A DNA stretch of 64,000 nucleotides from Actinomadura latina NBRC 106108 (lineage in GTDB: Bacteria > Actinomycetota > Actinomycetes > Streptosporangiales > Streptosporangiaceae): contig NZ_BCQS01000018.1 in assembly GCF_001552195.1 (NCBI RefSeq), forward strand, positions 124,001-188,000. Direction: 5' to 3'. Under the pieces are notes generated by a model. The model ran no database searches. It had not been told where the DNA came from and saw only the letters and a program-made list of their open reading frames with translations. Made by a program: the position numbers and the translations under genes. The number at the start of each line of letters is the position of its first letter. Within the stretch, counting starts at the first letter, position 1. Positions 36,176 through 45,093 of this stretch are shown one piece after another.

Positions 36176-37246
36176 TCAGCGGCGGGCCTCGTCCAGGGTG
36201 CGGAAGGTGCTCGCGCGGAGGCGGCGGGAGAGCGCGCGGTTGACGCGGTGCGCCCAGAGCGGGCCGCCGTAGATCATGCCGGTGTAGCCTTGGACGAGGG
36301 TGGCGCCCGCCCGGACGCGCTCCCACACGTCGTCGGCCGTCTCGACGCCGCCGACCGAGATCAGCGTGAGCCGTCCGCCGGTGCGGGTGCGCAGCCGGCG
36401 CAGGACGTCCAGGGACCGCTCCTTCAGCGGCGCGCCGGACAGCCCGCCGGTCTCCTTCACGAGGACGGGCGGGCTGAGCAGGGCGTCCCGGGCGATGGTG
36501 GTGTTGGTCGCGATGACGCCGTCCAGGCCGAGGTCGAGGGCGAGGTCGGCGACCGCGTCGATGTCGTCGTCCGCCAGGTCCGGCGCGATCTTGACGAGCA
36601 GCGGGACGCGGCGGGCCGTCACCCGGTCGGCGGCCTCGCGGACGGCCGTCAGCAGCGGGCGGAGATGCTCGACGGCCTGGAGGTTCCGCAGGCCGGGCGT
36701 GTTGGGGGAGCTGACGTTGACGACCAGGTAGTCGGCGTACGGGGCGAGCCGCTCGGCGCTCGCCACGTAGTCGGCGGCGGCCGACGCCTCCGGGACGACC
36801 TTCGTCTTGCCGATGTTGACGCCGACGATCGTCCCGGCGCGGCGCTCGCGCAGCCGGTGGGCGGCGGCCTCGGAGCCCGCGTTGTTGAAGCCCATCCGGT
36901 TGATGACCGCCCGGTCGGGCGGGAGCCGGAACAGCCGGGGGCGCGGGTTGCCGGGCTGCGGGCGCCCGGTCACCGTCCCGATCTCGACGTGGCCGAACCC
37001 GAACGCGCCGAGCGCCTCGTAGGCGACGGCGTCCTTGTCGAACCCGGCGGCGAGCCCGAGCGGGCTCGGGAAGTCCAGCCCGAGCGCGTGCACGGCGAGC
37101 CCCGGGTCGCGGGCCGCGAGCAGCCGGCGCAGCAGCGGCGCCAGCCCCGGCACGGACTGGATCCCGCGCAGCGCCCGCAAGGTCAGGTGGTGTGCGGTCT
37201 CCGCCGGGACGCGGGAGACGACGAGTGAGAACAGGAGTCGATACAT
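36176..37246 (-). CDS. pyrD: Dihydroorotate dehydrogenase, class 2
   Basis: A 356-residue membrane-associated flavoprotein that oxidises dihydroorotate with quinone in pyrimidine synthesis. An ATG at 37246 is preceded by a GTG at 37249. The N-terminal amphipathic helices ([21 protein letters not shown]) are those of class 2. FMN/substrate motifs seen are [41 protein letters not shown] with the catalytic Ser, KIAPDL, NTT, and [11 protein letters not shown]. It is a single gene; no other pyr gene is nearby. Confidence 0.95.
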   Translation of the reverse strand: MYRLLFSLVVSRVPAETAHHLTLRALRGIQSVPGLAPLLRRLLAARDPGLAVHALGLDFPSPLGLAAGFDKDAVAYEALGAFGFGHVEIGTVTGRPQPGNPRPRLFRLPPDRAVINRMGFNNAGSEAAAHRLRERRAGTIVGVNIGKTKVVPEASAAADYVASAERLAPYADYLVVNVSSPNTPGLRNLQAVEHLRPLLTAVREAADRVTARRVPLLVKIAPDLADDDIDAVADLALDLGLDGVIATNTTIARDALLSPPVLVKETGGLSGAPLKERSLDVLRRLRTRTGGRLTLISVGGVETADDVWERVRAGATLVQGYTGMIYGGPLWAHRVNRALSRRLRASTFRTLDEARR

Positions 37247-37319
37247 CACCGTGAGTATCTCAGGCCCGCCCAGCGAAAACCCGTTGAGGACCCCCTGAGG
37301 CGATGCCTAGCCTGGTCGC

Positions 37320-37421
37320 ATGCTGATCGATTTCGCCGCCACCCTGTGGCGGCCCACTCCGAAGCGCGTGTACCGCGAGCGTCCCGCGGCCGGGTCCGGC
37401 CGGGCCGCGATACGCGTCTGA
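37320..37421 (+). CDS. Possible small leader ORF
   Basis: A 33-codon frame (MLIDFAATLWRPTPKRVYRE...) starts with an ATG without a ribosome binding site, about 8 nt after a TAGCCT that could be a -10 box, so it could be a leaderless message. It ends 70 bp before the DUF6243 gene. Evidence is weak; it may be non-coding 5' leader. Confidence 0.2.
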   Translation: MLIDFAATLWRPTPKRVYRERPAAGSGRAAIRV

Positions 37422-37490
37422 GCTGCACGCTCCCGCGCGGCCGGACCTGGGTGCAGGCAGTCAGCACACCCAGCCGAACGGGAGAAGACC

Positions 37491-37685
37491 ATGTCCAAGG
37501 GCCGCGGCCGAAACGGAATGTCGAGCGTGGGCGGTCAGCGCAGGAAGCTGTCGCGGGGCGAGCTGCGCGGCGGGCGGGGCAAGTCCCGAGCCGCCGCAGG
37601 CGACCCGGCCGCCGAGAAGAAGGAACTGCTCAGGAAGATGCGCGAACGCGCCGAGCAGCGCGCCGATTCCGAACGCGGCGAATAG
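37491..37685 (+). CDS. DUF6243 small basic protein
   Basis: A 64-residue hydrophilic protein beginning MSKGRGRNGMSSVGGQRRKL, the hallmark of the DUF6243 family, followed by SRGELRGGRGKSRAA and a helical tail AAEKKELLRKMRERAEQRA. ATG 37491, GGGAGAAGACC ahead. Strongly basic and Gly-rich, so nucleic-acid binding is possible, but the function is unknown. It converges on the gene at 37725; a shared hairpin separates them. Confidence 0.8.
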   Translation: MSKGRGRNGMSSVGGQRRKLSRGELRGGRGKSRAAAGDPAAEKKELLRKMRERAEQRADSERGE

Positions 37686-37689
37686 CGCG

Positions 37690-37726
37690 GAGGCCGCGCC
37701 GGCTCCCTCGGGGGCGGCGCGGCCTC
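37690..37726. terminator. Bidirectional terminator
   Basis: A perfect 12-bp stem (GAGGCCGCGCCG / CGGCGCGGCCTC) with a 13-nt loop lies between the convergent DUF6243 gene and the membrane-protein gene and overlaps the latter's stop codon. Confidence 0.7.
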
Positions 37727-38849
37727 AGCGTCCGCCGAAACTGCGGCGCAGGGTGCGGCGGACATCCTGGCTCGCCTGCCGCATCGCCCGCCGGGCGGCG
37801 GCGAGCGGTTCACGGACCGACACTCGCCACACCCCCCGGATGCCGTGGCCGATCGGGCGCAGCACGCTCGTCCCCATCCAGCGGGCGGGGGCGACGACCA
37901 CGACCCGGACCGGGACGACGACGAGCGTCCGCCAGAGCCAGCGGAGGAGGCGGGACGCGAGCCGCCACGTGCCCGCGACGCCCGCGACCACCGGAGCCAG
38001 TACATACCGCCACAAAGCCCGTGCCGGAAGGACGAACAGCACGCGTCCCAGCCACCCGAGGCAGCGCCCGAGCAGCCGCCATGACCAGACCAGCCCGGCC
38101 GCGAAGGCGCTCAGCCCGGACGCGAGGACGCTCCCGAGCGCGGCGAGGAGGGCGAAGGCGCCGCGTCCGAGCCACGCGAGACCGAGCAGCGGCGGGCGCA
38201 GGACGTACCGCCACAGCAGCACGGCCGGCATGACCACGAGCACGCCGATCAGGAACCCGATCCCCTGGAAGAGCAGCGCGAACCCGCGCCCGATGACGGC
38301 CAGCAGCCGGCCGGCCGGAGCGATCAGCACGCGGTAGAGCCAGCGTCCCAGCCGACCCGACCCGCGCCCGAACCAGCGCAGGAACCCGAGGATCACCACG
38401 ACGCCGAGCCACCGCAGCGGCCGGACGACGAGAACGTCGAGCAGCGTGCCGACCCCGTGCCCGATGGCCGCCATCAGTCGTCCGATCGGGGCCAGCAGCC
38501 ATCGGTAGAACGCGAGCCAGACGCCGCGCAGCAGCCCTCCGATGAAGCGGCCCAGCCGCCCGAGTGCCCGCGTCAGCGCGTTCCAACCTCGGCGAAGGCC
38601 GCGGCCGGTCACCACGAGCAGGTCGTGGACGAGGCGCAGCGGCAGCACGACGATCAGCGCGATGACCCGGGCCGGGACGACGATCCAGGCCGGGCCCGGC
38701 CGCGCCGGAACCGGCTCCTTGCTCAGGTCGATCGTGCCGCCCGCAGGTTCGTTCCCGGTCACCGCTGCCTTCCTTGCCGGTCTTCGTCCTGCTTTGACCT
38801 TTTCCGCGGTCATCCGGTTCCCGGGCTTGAACCCTTCCGCGCGGCTCAC
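37725..38849 (-). CDS. Repetitive Trp/Arg-rich multi-helix membrane protein
   Basis: About 374 residues from the GTG at 38849, chosen because GAGGAGGAG lies 5-7 nt ahead (an ATG at 38813 is an alternative). After a ~60-residue polar N-terminus the protein is a series of hydrophobic stretches alternating with short Arg/Trp-rich joints: RWLLAPIGRLMAAIG, YRVLIAPAGRLLAVIGRG, WRYVLRPPLLGLAWLGRG, WRYVLAPVVAGVAG. These look like five or six internal repeats of about 45 residues, probably re-entrant or amphipathic helices. Acidic residues are almost absent. I do not recognise a family. It is divergent from the two-repeat lipoprotein at 38948. Confidence 0.55.
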   Translation of the reverse strand: MSRAEGFKPGNRMTAEKVKAGRRPARKAAVTGNEPAGGTIDLSKEPVPARPGPAWIVVPARVIALIVVLPLRLVHDLLVVTGRGLRRGWNALTRALGRLGRFIGGLLRGVWLAFYRWLLAPIGRLMAAIGHGVGTLLDVLVVRPLRWLGVVVILGFLRWFGRGSGRLGRWLYRVLIAPAGRLLAVIGRGFALLFQGIGFLIGVLVVMPAVLLWRYVLRPPLLGLAWLGRGAFALLAALGSVLASGLSAFAAGLVWSWRLLGRCLGWLGRVLFVLPARALWRYVLAPVVAGVAGTWRLASRLLRWLWRTLVVVPVRVVVVAPARWMGTSVLRPIGHGIRGVWRVSVREPLAAARRAMRQASQDVRRTLRRSFGGR

Positions 38850-38947
38850 CGTACTCCTCCTCGATCCGGAAGAGCGGTGCGGCAGCTCGACCTGGATCAA
38901 CGTGCGGACCCGGACCGGAGACCGGGCCCAGACGACCTGGAGGACCG

Positions 38948-39919
38948 ATGAAATTCCCACGTTGGGCGATCCCCGTCGTGGCCGCCTTCGCCGCATCGGG
39001 GCTCGTGCTGAGCGCGTGCGGTCAGGAGCGGCCCGGAGCGAAGCAGAACACCGGGGCGCAGGCGCCCGCCGCACCGGCCGCACCGGCGGCGCCCGCCGCC
39101 GCACCGACCGCGCTGGAGGTGGCCAGCGTCTCGAAGCTGGGCAAGGTCGTCACGGACGGGAACGGCAGGACGCTGTACCGGTTCGACAACGACACCGCGC
39201 GCCCGCCGGCGTCCACCTGCGCGGACGCGTGCGCCAAGGCGTGGCCGCCGGCGGCGGCCGGCACGGGCGACACCGAGGTGCAGGGCGTCCAGCAGTCGCT
39301 CGTCGGCAAGGTGAAGCGGCCGGACGGCACCTGGCAGGTCACGCTCGGCGGATGGCCGCTGTACCGGTTCGCCAAGGACCAGAGCCCCGGCGACGTGAAG
39401 GGCCAGGGAGTGGGCGGCACCTGGTACGCCGCGGCCCCGACCGGCAAGAAGGCCACTCCCGTCAAGCAGGCGACCGACAACCGCTGGAAGGGCTGGACGG
39501 TCATCAAGGCGAAGAGCGACCCGAAACTCGGCACGATCCTGACCGACGGGAACGGCCGGACGCTCTACCGATTCGACAAGGACACCAACAAGCCGCCGAC
39601 CACCACCTGCTTCGGCAAGTGCAAGAAGGCGTGGCCGCCCGCGACGTTCAAGGGCTGGAAGAAGCTCAAACTCGAAGGCGTCAGCAAGAAGGTCGTCAAC
39701 TTCATCGAGCGCAAGGACGACGGCAAATGCCAGCTGACCATCAACGGCTGGCCCATGTACTACTACGCGCAGGACGAGCAGCCCGGCGACACGAACGGCC
39801 AGGGCGTCGGCGGGGTCTGGTGGGCGACCACCCCGACCGGCAAGAAGGCCGCCGCCACCGGTGCGGGCACCGGCACCGGTGACGGAGGCGGCGGCTACGG
39901 CTCGGGTGGCGGCTACTAG
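38948..39919 (+). CDS. SCO0930-type lipoprotein with two secreted-repeat domains
   Basis: A 323-residue lipoprotein (ATG 38948 after GGAGGACCG; lipobox LSAC). After an Ala/Pro linker it carries two copies of the Lipoprotein_15/COG4315 'secreted repeat': DGNGRTLYRFDNDTARPPAST..KAWPP and DGNGRTLYRFDKDTNKPPTTT..KAWPP, each followed by GWPLYRFAKDQSPGD or GWPMYYYAQDEQPGD and a GVGGTW/GVGGVWW end. A Gly/Tyr tail closes the protein. These domains are exported and of unknown role. The paired Cys in each repeat (TCADACAKAW, TCFGKCKKAW) are notable. Confidence 0.88.
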   Translation: MKFPRWAIPVVAAFAASGLVLSACGQERPGAKQNTGAQAPAAPAAPAAPAAAPTALEVASVSKLGKVVTDGNGRTLYRFDNDTARPPASTCADACAKAWPPAAAGTGDTEVQGVQQSLVGKVKRPDGTWQVTLGGWPLYRFAKDQSPGDVKGQGVGGTWYAAAPTGKKATPVKQATDNRWKGWTVIKAKSDPKLGTILTDGNGRTLYRFDKDTNKPPTTTCFGKCKKAWPPATFKGWKKLKLEGVSKKVVNFIERKDDGKCQLTINGWPMYYYAQDEQPGDTNGQGVGGVWWATTPTGKKAAATGAGTGTGDGGGGYGSGGGY

Positions 39920-40226
39920 CCCGCCCGCGAAAGCGAAGGCGCGGAGGTTTCGCGGGTCGGTCGGGGTCCGCGAGCCCTCCGCGCCTTCTCCAGTGCGTCC
40001 GGAGACAATGCAAAAGTGACCGTCCGCATGGTTTAGCGCGCCCATTTCCCTGAATGGTGGGACGCAATTACACTGTCGTGATCAGTGGGGCGGATGTTGT
40101 CCCGGATGATTACGCATTTGGTTCTCGACAGGGGGCGGGTGCGGTGTTCGAATGGAGGTCCGTTCCCGCCGTGGGTGCGGCCCGCGGAAGTGCTCGCAGC
40201 CTGGTGGGAGGCTTCGGGAGGCCCGC
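39920..40226 (+). promoter_or_regulatory. Terminator and promoter region before the ABC operon
   Basis: No gene seen in 307 bp. It begins with the lipoprotein terminator (39935-39988). An inverted repeat CCATT-tccctg-AATGG (40042-40057) lies about 15 bp before a possible -10 box TACACT (about 40070), a plausible operator and promoter for the sugar importer. The strength of this reading is low. Confidence 0.35.
39935..39988 (+). terminator. Terminator after the lipoprotein gene
   Basis: A perfect 13-bp stem (GAAGGCGCGGAGG / CCTCCGCGCCTTC) encloses a loop that itself can form a short CGCGGG/TCCGCG pairing. Confidence 0.7.
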
Positions 40227-41597
40227 ATGGTCGAGCGAGTCGGACGAGCGGACAGTGCGGACGTGCCGGGACGCCGCCGGCGGCGGGGCAGGGTGGCCGG
40301 GCGGCACGGTCCACCGGGAGGGGCCGCCGCGGCGGTCGCGCTGATGATGCTCGCCGGGGGGCTCGCCGGGTGCGGGAGCGGCGACGGGACGCCGAAGCTC
40401 ACCTGGTACATCAACCCCGACAACGGCGGGCAGGCGGCCATCGCGAAATCCTGTACGCAGGCGGCGGGCGGGAAGTACCGGATCGAGACGTCGCTGCTGC
40501 CCAGCGACGCGACGCAGCAGCGCGAGCAGCTGATCAGGCGGCTTGCTGCCAAGGACTCCGGGCTCGACCTCATGAGCCTCGACCCCGTGTTCGTCCCGGA
40601 GGCCGCCAACGCCGGGTTCCTGCGGCCGTTCACCGCGAGTGAGGCCGGGCCGCTGACCGAGGGCGTGTTCGAGACGGCGGTGCAGAGCTCGACGTGGAAG
40701 GGCAAGCTCTACGCGGCGCCCTTCTGGGCCAACACCCAGTTGCTCTGGTACCGCAAGTCGGTGGCGCGGAAGGCGGGCATCGACCCCACCGCGCCCGACT
40801 TCACCTGGGACAAGCTGATCGACGCGGCCGTCCGCACCAACACCACGATCGGCGTGCAGGGCAACCGGTACGAGGGCTACACGGTGTGGATCAACTCGCT
40901 GATCGCCTCCGCCGGCGGCCGGATCCTCAGCGACGCCGAGAAGGGGGACGAGGCCGCCATCGACATCGACTCCCCGGCCGGCCGGCAGGCGGCGTCGATC
41001 ATTTCCAGGCTGGCCCGGTCGACGGCGGCGAGCCCGACGCTGTCCACCGACATCGAGGAGCAGTCCCGGGCGACGATCAACGGGCCGAGGGGCGGCTTCC
41101 TGCTCAACTGGGGCTACGTGTGGCGGGCCGAGAAGGGCGACGCCGAGGCGGGCGCCATCGACCGGAACGTCGTCGACGACCTGGGCTGGGCCCGGTACCC
41201 GAGGGTGAACCCGCAGCAGGAGAGCAGGCCGCCGTTCGGCGGCATCGAGATCGGGATCGGCGCGTACGGCGAGCACCGCGACGACCTGGCGGTGGACGCG
41301 GTCCGCTGCATCACCTCACCCGCGAACATGAAGCGGTACATGCTCGACGAGGGCAACGTCGCCGCCCGTCCCGCGATCTTCGACGATCCGGACGTCCTCA
41401 AGGAGTTCCCGATGGCCCCGCTCATGCGGGACTCCATCGCCGCGGCGGCGCCCCGTCCGGCCACGCCGTACTACGCGGACGTGTCCGGCGCCATCCAGAA
41501 CCGGTGGCACCCGCCGGCGTCGGTGAACCCGGCCACCACGCCGCGGAAGTCCGCCGAATTCATCCGCGAGGTCCTGCGAGGCAAGGCCCTGCTCTAA
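40227..41597 (+). CDS. Sugar ABC transporter substrate-binding lipoprotein (LpqY-like)
   Basis: A 456-residue binding protein. The ATG at 40227 has GGGAGG 6 nt ahead. The signal sequence is unusually late: about 30 Arg-rich residues precede the hydrophobic core AAAAVALMMLAGGLAGC (lipobox LAGC). The mature protein has the type-1 solute-binding fold (LTWYINPDNGGQAAIAKSC, LIRRLAAKDSGLDLMSLDPVFV, WYRKSVARKAGID, FTWDKLIDAAVRTNTTIG). First gene of a four-gene operon. Its closest layout in my knowledge is the mycobacterial trehalose importer LpqY-SugABC, so trehalose or another oligosaccharide is a reasonable but unproven substrate. Confidence 0.85.
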   Translation: MVERVGRADSADVPGRRRRRGRVAGRHGPPGGAAAAVALMMLAGGLAGCGSGDGTPKLTWYINPDNGGQAAIAKSCTQAAGGKYRIETSLLPSDATQQREQLIRRLAAKDSGLDLMSLDPVFVPEAANAGFLRPFTASEAGPLTEGVFETAVQSSTWKGKLYAAPFWANTQLLWYRKSVARKAGIDPTAPDFTWDKLIDAAVRTNTTIGVQGNRYEGYTVWINSLIASAGGRILSDAEKGDEAAIDIDSPAGRQAASIISRLARSTAASPTLSTDIEEQSRATINGPRGGFLLNWGYVWRAEKGDAEAGAIDRNVVDDLGWARYPRVNPQQESRPPFGGIEIGIGAYGEHRDDLAVDAVRCITSPANMKRYMLDEGNVAARPAIFDDPDVLKEFPMAPLMRDSIAAAAPRPATPYYADVSGAIQNRWHPPASVNPATTPRKSAEFIREVLRGKALL

Positions 41598-41610
41598 CGG
41601 AGGTGTTCGG

Positions 41611-42549
41611 ATGACGTCCGCAGAAACGGCGCTCAAGCGTCCCGCCGGCGCCCCCGTCCGGGCGGAGATCTCCGACCGGAGCCGGGCCGAGCGCAGGCTG
41701 GGGCTGCTGCTGTCGGCGCCCGCCGTGGTGGTGATGCTGCTGGTCACCGCGTACCCGCTGATCAATGCGATCTACCAGTCGCTGTTCAGCTACCGGCTCA
41801 CCGCGCCCGACGACCGGCGCTTCGTCGGCCTCGCCAACTACGGGACCGCGCTGTCGGACCCGCTGTTCTGGCAGACCGTGCTCACCACCCTGATCATCAC
41901 CGTGGTGACGGTGGGCGTGGAGCTGGTCATCGGCTTCGCGCTGGCCGTGGTGATGCACCGCGCCGTGTTCGGGCGGCGGACGGTGCGGACCGCGATCCTG
42001 CTGCCCTACGGCATCGTCACGGTCATCTCCGCGTTCGCCTGGAAGTACGCGTTCGACGTCCAGTCCGGGTTCGTCAACTCCTGGTTCGGGCTCGGCGACT
42101 TCGCCTGGTTCTCCGACCGCTGGGCCGCGCTGTTCGTGATCATCCTGTCGGAGATCTGGAAGACGACGCCGTTCGTGTCGCTGCTGCTGCTCGCCGGGCT
42201 CGCGCAGGTGCCGCGCGACCTCGGCGAGGCGGCGACGGTGGACGGCGCGACGGCGTGGCAGCGGCTGAAGCGGGTCACGATCCCGAACATGAAGGCCGCG
42301 ATCCTCGTCGCGGTCCTGTTCCGGACGCTGGACGCGTGGCGGATCTTCGACAACGTCTTCATCATGACGTCCGGCCAGGAGAAGACGCAGGTGCTGTCGT
42401 TCCTGACCTACCAGCAGATCATCACCCGGACGGAGCTCGGCCTCGGCAACGCCGTCGGCGTGCTGCTGTTCCTGTCGGTGGTGCTGATCGCGGCCGTGTT
42501 CATCAAGGGGTTCCGGGTGGACCTGTCCCAAGTGCGAGGTGACCGCTGA
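41611..42549 (+). CDS. Sugar ABC transporter permease (SugA/MalF type)
   Basis: A 312-residue inner-membrane permease with six TM helices and the EAA coupling loop DLGEAATVDGATAWQRLKRV (about 205-225) that contacts the ATPase. It starts at an ATG at 41611 with GGAGGTG ahead, 13 bp after the binding-protein gene. Its stop overlaps the start of the second permease (TGATG). With that partner it forms the heterodimeric channel of a carbohydrate importer (CUT1). Confidence 0.92.
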   Translation: MTSAETALKRPAGAPVRAEISDRSRAERRLGLLLSAPAVVVMLLVTAYPLINAIYQSLFSYRLTAPDDRRFVGLANYGTALSDPLFWQTVLTTLIITVVTVGVELVIGFALAVVMHRAVFGRRTVRTAILLPYGIVTVISAFAWKYAFDVQSGFVNSWFGLGDFAWFSDRWAALFVIILSEIWKTTPFVSLLLLAGLAQVPRDLGEAATVDGATAWQRLKRVTIPNMKAAILVAVLFRTLDAWRIFDNVFIMTSGQEKTQVLSFLTYQQIITRTELGLGNAVGVLLFLSVVLIAAVFIKGFRVDLSQVRGDR

Positions 42550-43379
42550 TGGAGTCGGCACGTTCGAAGTCGCTGTGGATCGTCGCCTCGCTGCTGATCC
42601 TGGTGTGGACGGCGTTCCCGATCCTGTGGATCGTGATGCTGTCGTTCAAGACGCCCAGCGAGATCGGCAACGTCCAGGGGTTCTTCCCGCAGGACTGGAC
42701 GTGGGAGAACTACGAGACGGTCTTCAAGACCGACCTGTTCACCTCGGCGCTGATCAACTCGATCGGGATCTCGCTCATCGCCACGTTCATCGGGGTGGTG
42801 TTCGCGACGCTCGTCGCCTACGCGATCGCCCGGCTGGAGTTCCCCGGCAAGAGGATCATCCTGTCGTTCGCGCTGGCCATCGCGATGTTCCCGGTGGTGT
42901 CGCTGGTCGGGCCGCTGTTCGACCTGTGGCGGAACATCGGCCTGTACGACACCTGGCCGGGCCTGATCATCCCGTACATCTCGTTCGCGCTGCCGCTGGC
43001 GATCTGGACGCTGTCGGCGTTCTTCCGCGAGATCCCGTGGGAGATGGAGCAGGCCGCGCAGGTGGACGGCGCGACGACCTGGCAGGCGTTCCGGAAGGTG
43101 ATCGTCCCGCTGGCGGCGCCCGGCGTGTTCACCGCGGCGATCCTGACCTTCTTCTTCTGCTGGAACGACTTCGTCTTCGGGATCTCGCTGACCTCCACCG
43201 ACAACGCCCGGCCGGTGCCGGCCGCGCTGGCGTTCTTCACCGGCGAGTCGTACTTCGAGCAGCCGACCACCGCGATCTGCGCCGCCGCCGTGGTCGTCAC
43301 GGTCCCGGTCGTGATCATCGTCCTGGCGTTCCAGCGCCGCATCGTGGCCGGGCTGACGTCCGGCGCCGTCAAGGGTTGA
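42549..43379 (+). CDS. Sugar ABC transporter permease (SugB/MalG type)
   Basis: A 276-residue permease, six TM helices, EAA-type loop EQAAQVDGATTWQAFRKVIVP (about 168-190). The ATG at 42549 overlaps the previous stop by one base. MalG-type C-terminus with FFTGESYFEQPTTAICAAAVVVTVPVVII. Co-transcribed with the binding protein, first permease and ATPase, all within about 4.4 kb with tiny gaps. Confidence 0.92.
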   Translation: MESARSKSLWIVASLLILVWTAFPILWIVMLSFKTPSEIGNVQGFFPQDWTWENYETVFKTDLFTSALINSIGISLIATFIGVVFATLVAYAIARLEFPGKRIILSFALAIAMFPVVSLVGPLFDLWRNIGLYDTWPGLIIPYISFALPLAIWTLSAFFREIPWEMEQAAQVDGATTWQAFRKVIVPLAAPGVFTAAILTFFFCWNDFVFGISLTSTDNARPVPAALAFFTGESYFEQPTTAICAAAVVVTVPVVIIVLAFQRRIVAGLTSGAVKG

Positions 43380-43388
43380 GGGGAAGCC

Positions 43389-44633
43389 ATGGCCGCCATC
43401 ACCATGAAGAACATCGTCAAGCGGTACGGCGACGGGTTCCCGGCCGTGAACGACGTGTCCCTGGAGGTGCGGGACGGCGAGTTCGTGATCCTCGTCGGGC
43501 CGTCCGGGTGCGGGAAGTCGACGCTGCTGCGGATGATCGTCGGGCTGGAGGACATCACGTCCGGCGAGATGCTCATCGGCGACAAGGTCGTCAACAGGGT
43601 CGCGCCGCGGCAGCGGAACCTGTCGATGGTGTTCCAGAACTACGCGCTGTATCCGCACCTCACGGTCTTCGAGAACATCGCGTTCCCGCTGCGTCTCGCG
43701 AAGGTGCCGGACGAGGAGGTGCGGCGCCGCGTCGAGGAGACCGCCGAGCTTCTGGAGTTGACCGAGCATCTGGAACGCAAACCCGCGAACCTGTCCGGCG
43801 GGCAGCGGCAGCGCGTCGCGATGGGGCGGGCGATCGTCCGGCAGGCGGACGCGTTCCTCTTCGACGAGCCGCTGTCGAACCTGGACGCGAAACTGCGCGG
43901 GCAGATGCGCACCGAGATTGCGCGTCTCCAGCGTCGTCTCGGCGTCACGACCGTTTACGTCACGCACGACCAGACGGAGGCGATGACGCTCGGCGACCGC
44001 GTCGCCGTGCTGCGCAGGGGCGTCCTGCAGCAGGTCGGGAGCCCGCGCGAACTGTACGAGGAGCCCGTCAACCTGTTCGTGGCGGGATTCATCGGGTCGC
44101 CGTCGATGAACTTCCTGCCCGCGTCGGTGGACGGCGGTTTCCTCGACACGCCGCTGGGCCGCTTCGAACTGCGGGACGCGCGCAAGGCCGCCGCGGTCGG
44201 CGACCGTTCGGTGGTGCTGGTGGGAATCCGGCCGGAGCATTTCGAGGACGCCTCGCTGGTCAGCGAGGAGAAGAAGGCGAAGGGCAGTATCGTCCGGGCC
44301 CGGGTGGACGTCACCGAATGGCTGGGCAATGAGCTGTACGCCTATGTCCCGTACGAGGCGCCCGCGGAACTCGCCGCGCAACTGCGCGACCTGTCCCGCG
44401 AACTCGACAGCGACCAGCTCCGCACCCAGGCCGTCGTCGCGCTGGACGCGGCCAGCCTGATCACGCCGGGTCGCGAGGCCGAACTGTGGATCGACACCTC
44501 GAGGGTGCACATCTTCGACCCGGCCACCGGCGACAACCTCACCCGGGACGAGGAGCGCGTCGAGGAGCTCAGCAGGATGGCCGAGGAATCGCGCGCCGCG
44601 CAGCGCGAGGCGCAGCGCGAACCCGCGGGCTGA
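43389..44633 (+). CDS. Sugar ABC transporter ATPase (SugC/MsmK type)
   Basis: A 414-residue CUT1-class ATPase: Walker A GPSGCGKSTLL, Q-loop MVFQNYALYPHLTV, signature LSGGQRQRVAMGRA, Walker B AFLFDEPLSNLDAKLR, H-loop VTHDQTEAMTL. A C-terminal regulatory OB/TOBE domain of about 160 residues follows (NFLPASVDGGFLDTPLG, VGIRPEHFED). ATG 43389 after GAGGGGAAGCC. Having its own ATPase means this importer does not need a shared MsiK. Last gene of the operon. Confidence 0.95.
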   Translation: MAAITMKNIVKRYGDGFPAVNDVSLEVRDGEFVILVGPSGCGKSTLLRMIVGLEDITSGEMLIGDKVVNRVAPRQRNLSMVFQNYALYPHLTVFENIAFPLRLAKVPDEEVRRRVEETAELLELTEHLERKPANLSGGQRQRVAMGRAIVRQADAFLFDEPLSNLDAKLRGQMRTEIARLQRRLGVTTVYVTHDQTEAMTLGDRVAVLRRGVLQQVGSPRELYEEPVNLFVAGFIGSPSMNFLPASVDGGFLDTPLGRFELRDARKAAAVGDRSVVLVGIRPEHFEDASLVSEEKKAKGSIVRARVDVTEWLGNELYAYVPYEAPAELAAQLRDLSRELDSDQLRTQAVVALDAASLITPGREAELWIDTSRVHIFDPATGDNLTRDEERVEELSRMAEESRAAQREAQREPAG

Positions 44634-44715
44634 CGCGTTTCCGTTCGGGAGACCTGACCGGGACTGGGCGTCCCCCTGACAGAACGAGTTGATCTTTTCT
44701 GGCACGATCAACGAC

Positions 44716-45090
44716 ATGTATGAGCGTTTCGCCCACGAGTATGCAATCCACGCCGAAGTCAGCGCCTACAACGCCCTCTACGACCGTCCCGCCGTGCTCG
44801 GCCTCGCCGGCGACGTGACCGGGCTGTCCGTCTTCGACGCCGCCTGCGGCCCCGGCCTGTACAGCGCCGAGCTGCTGCGACGCGGGGCGCGCGTCACCGG
44901 CTGCGACGCGAGCTCGAGCTTCGTCGACATGGCGCTGGCGCGCACCGGAGGCCGCGCCGACCTGCGCGTCCACGACCTGTCCCGGCCGCTGACCTGGGTT
45001 CCGGACGGCTCCTGCGACCTGGTCGTCCTCGCCCTGGCCCTGCACTACATCGACGACCGCGCGGCGCTCCTCTCCGAATTCCGGCGGTAG
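44716..45090 (+). pseudogene. Truncated SAM methyltransferase
   Basis: Only 124 residues from the ATG at 44716. It has the N-terminal half of a class I methyltransferase: motif I SVFDAACGPGLYSAELLRRGARVTG, CDASSSFVDMA, and motif post-II CDLVVLALALHYIDDRAALLSEFRR, where it stops. Complete homologues are about twice as long and continue with the VL.PGG segment. The missing half and the abutting 3' end of the gene at 45094 suggest a deletion join. It may be non-functional. Confidence 0.7.
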
Positions 45091-45093
45091 GCC

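Noticed and set aside
42408-44717. Minus-strand frame of 769 codons opposite the sugar transporter
   Set aside because: Shadow of the permease and ATPase genes; low-complexity Arg/His/Asp-rich sequence.
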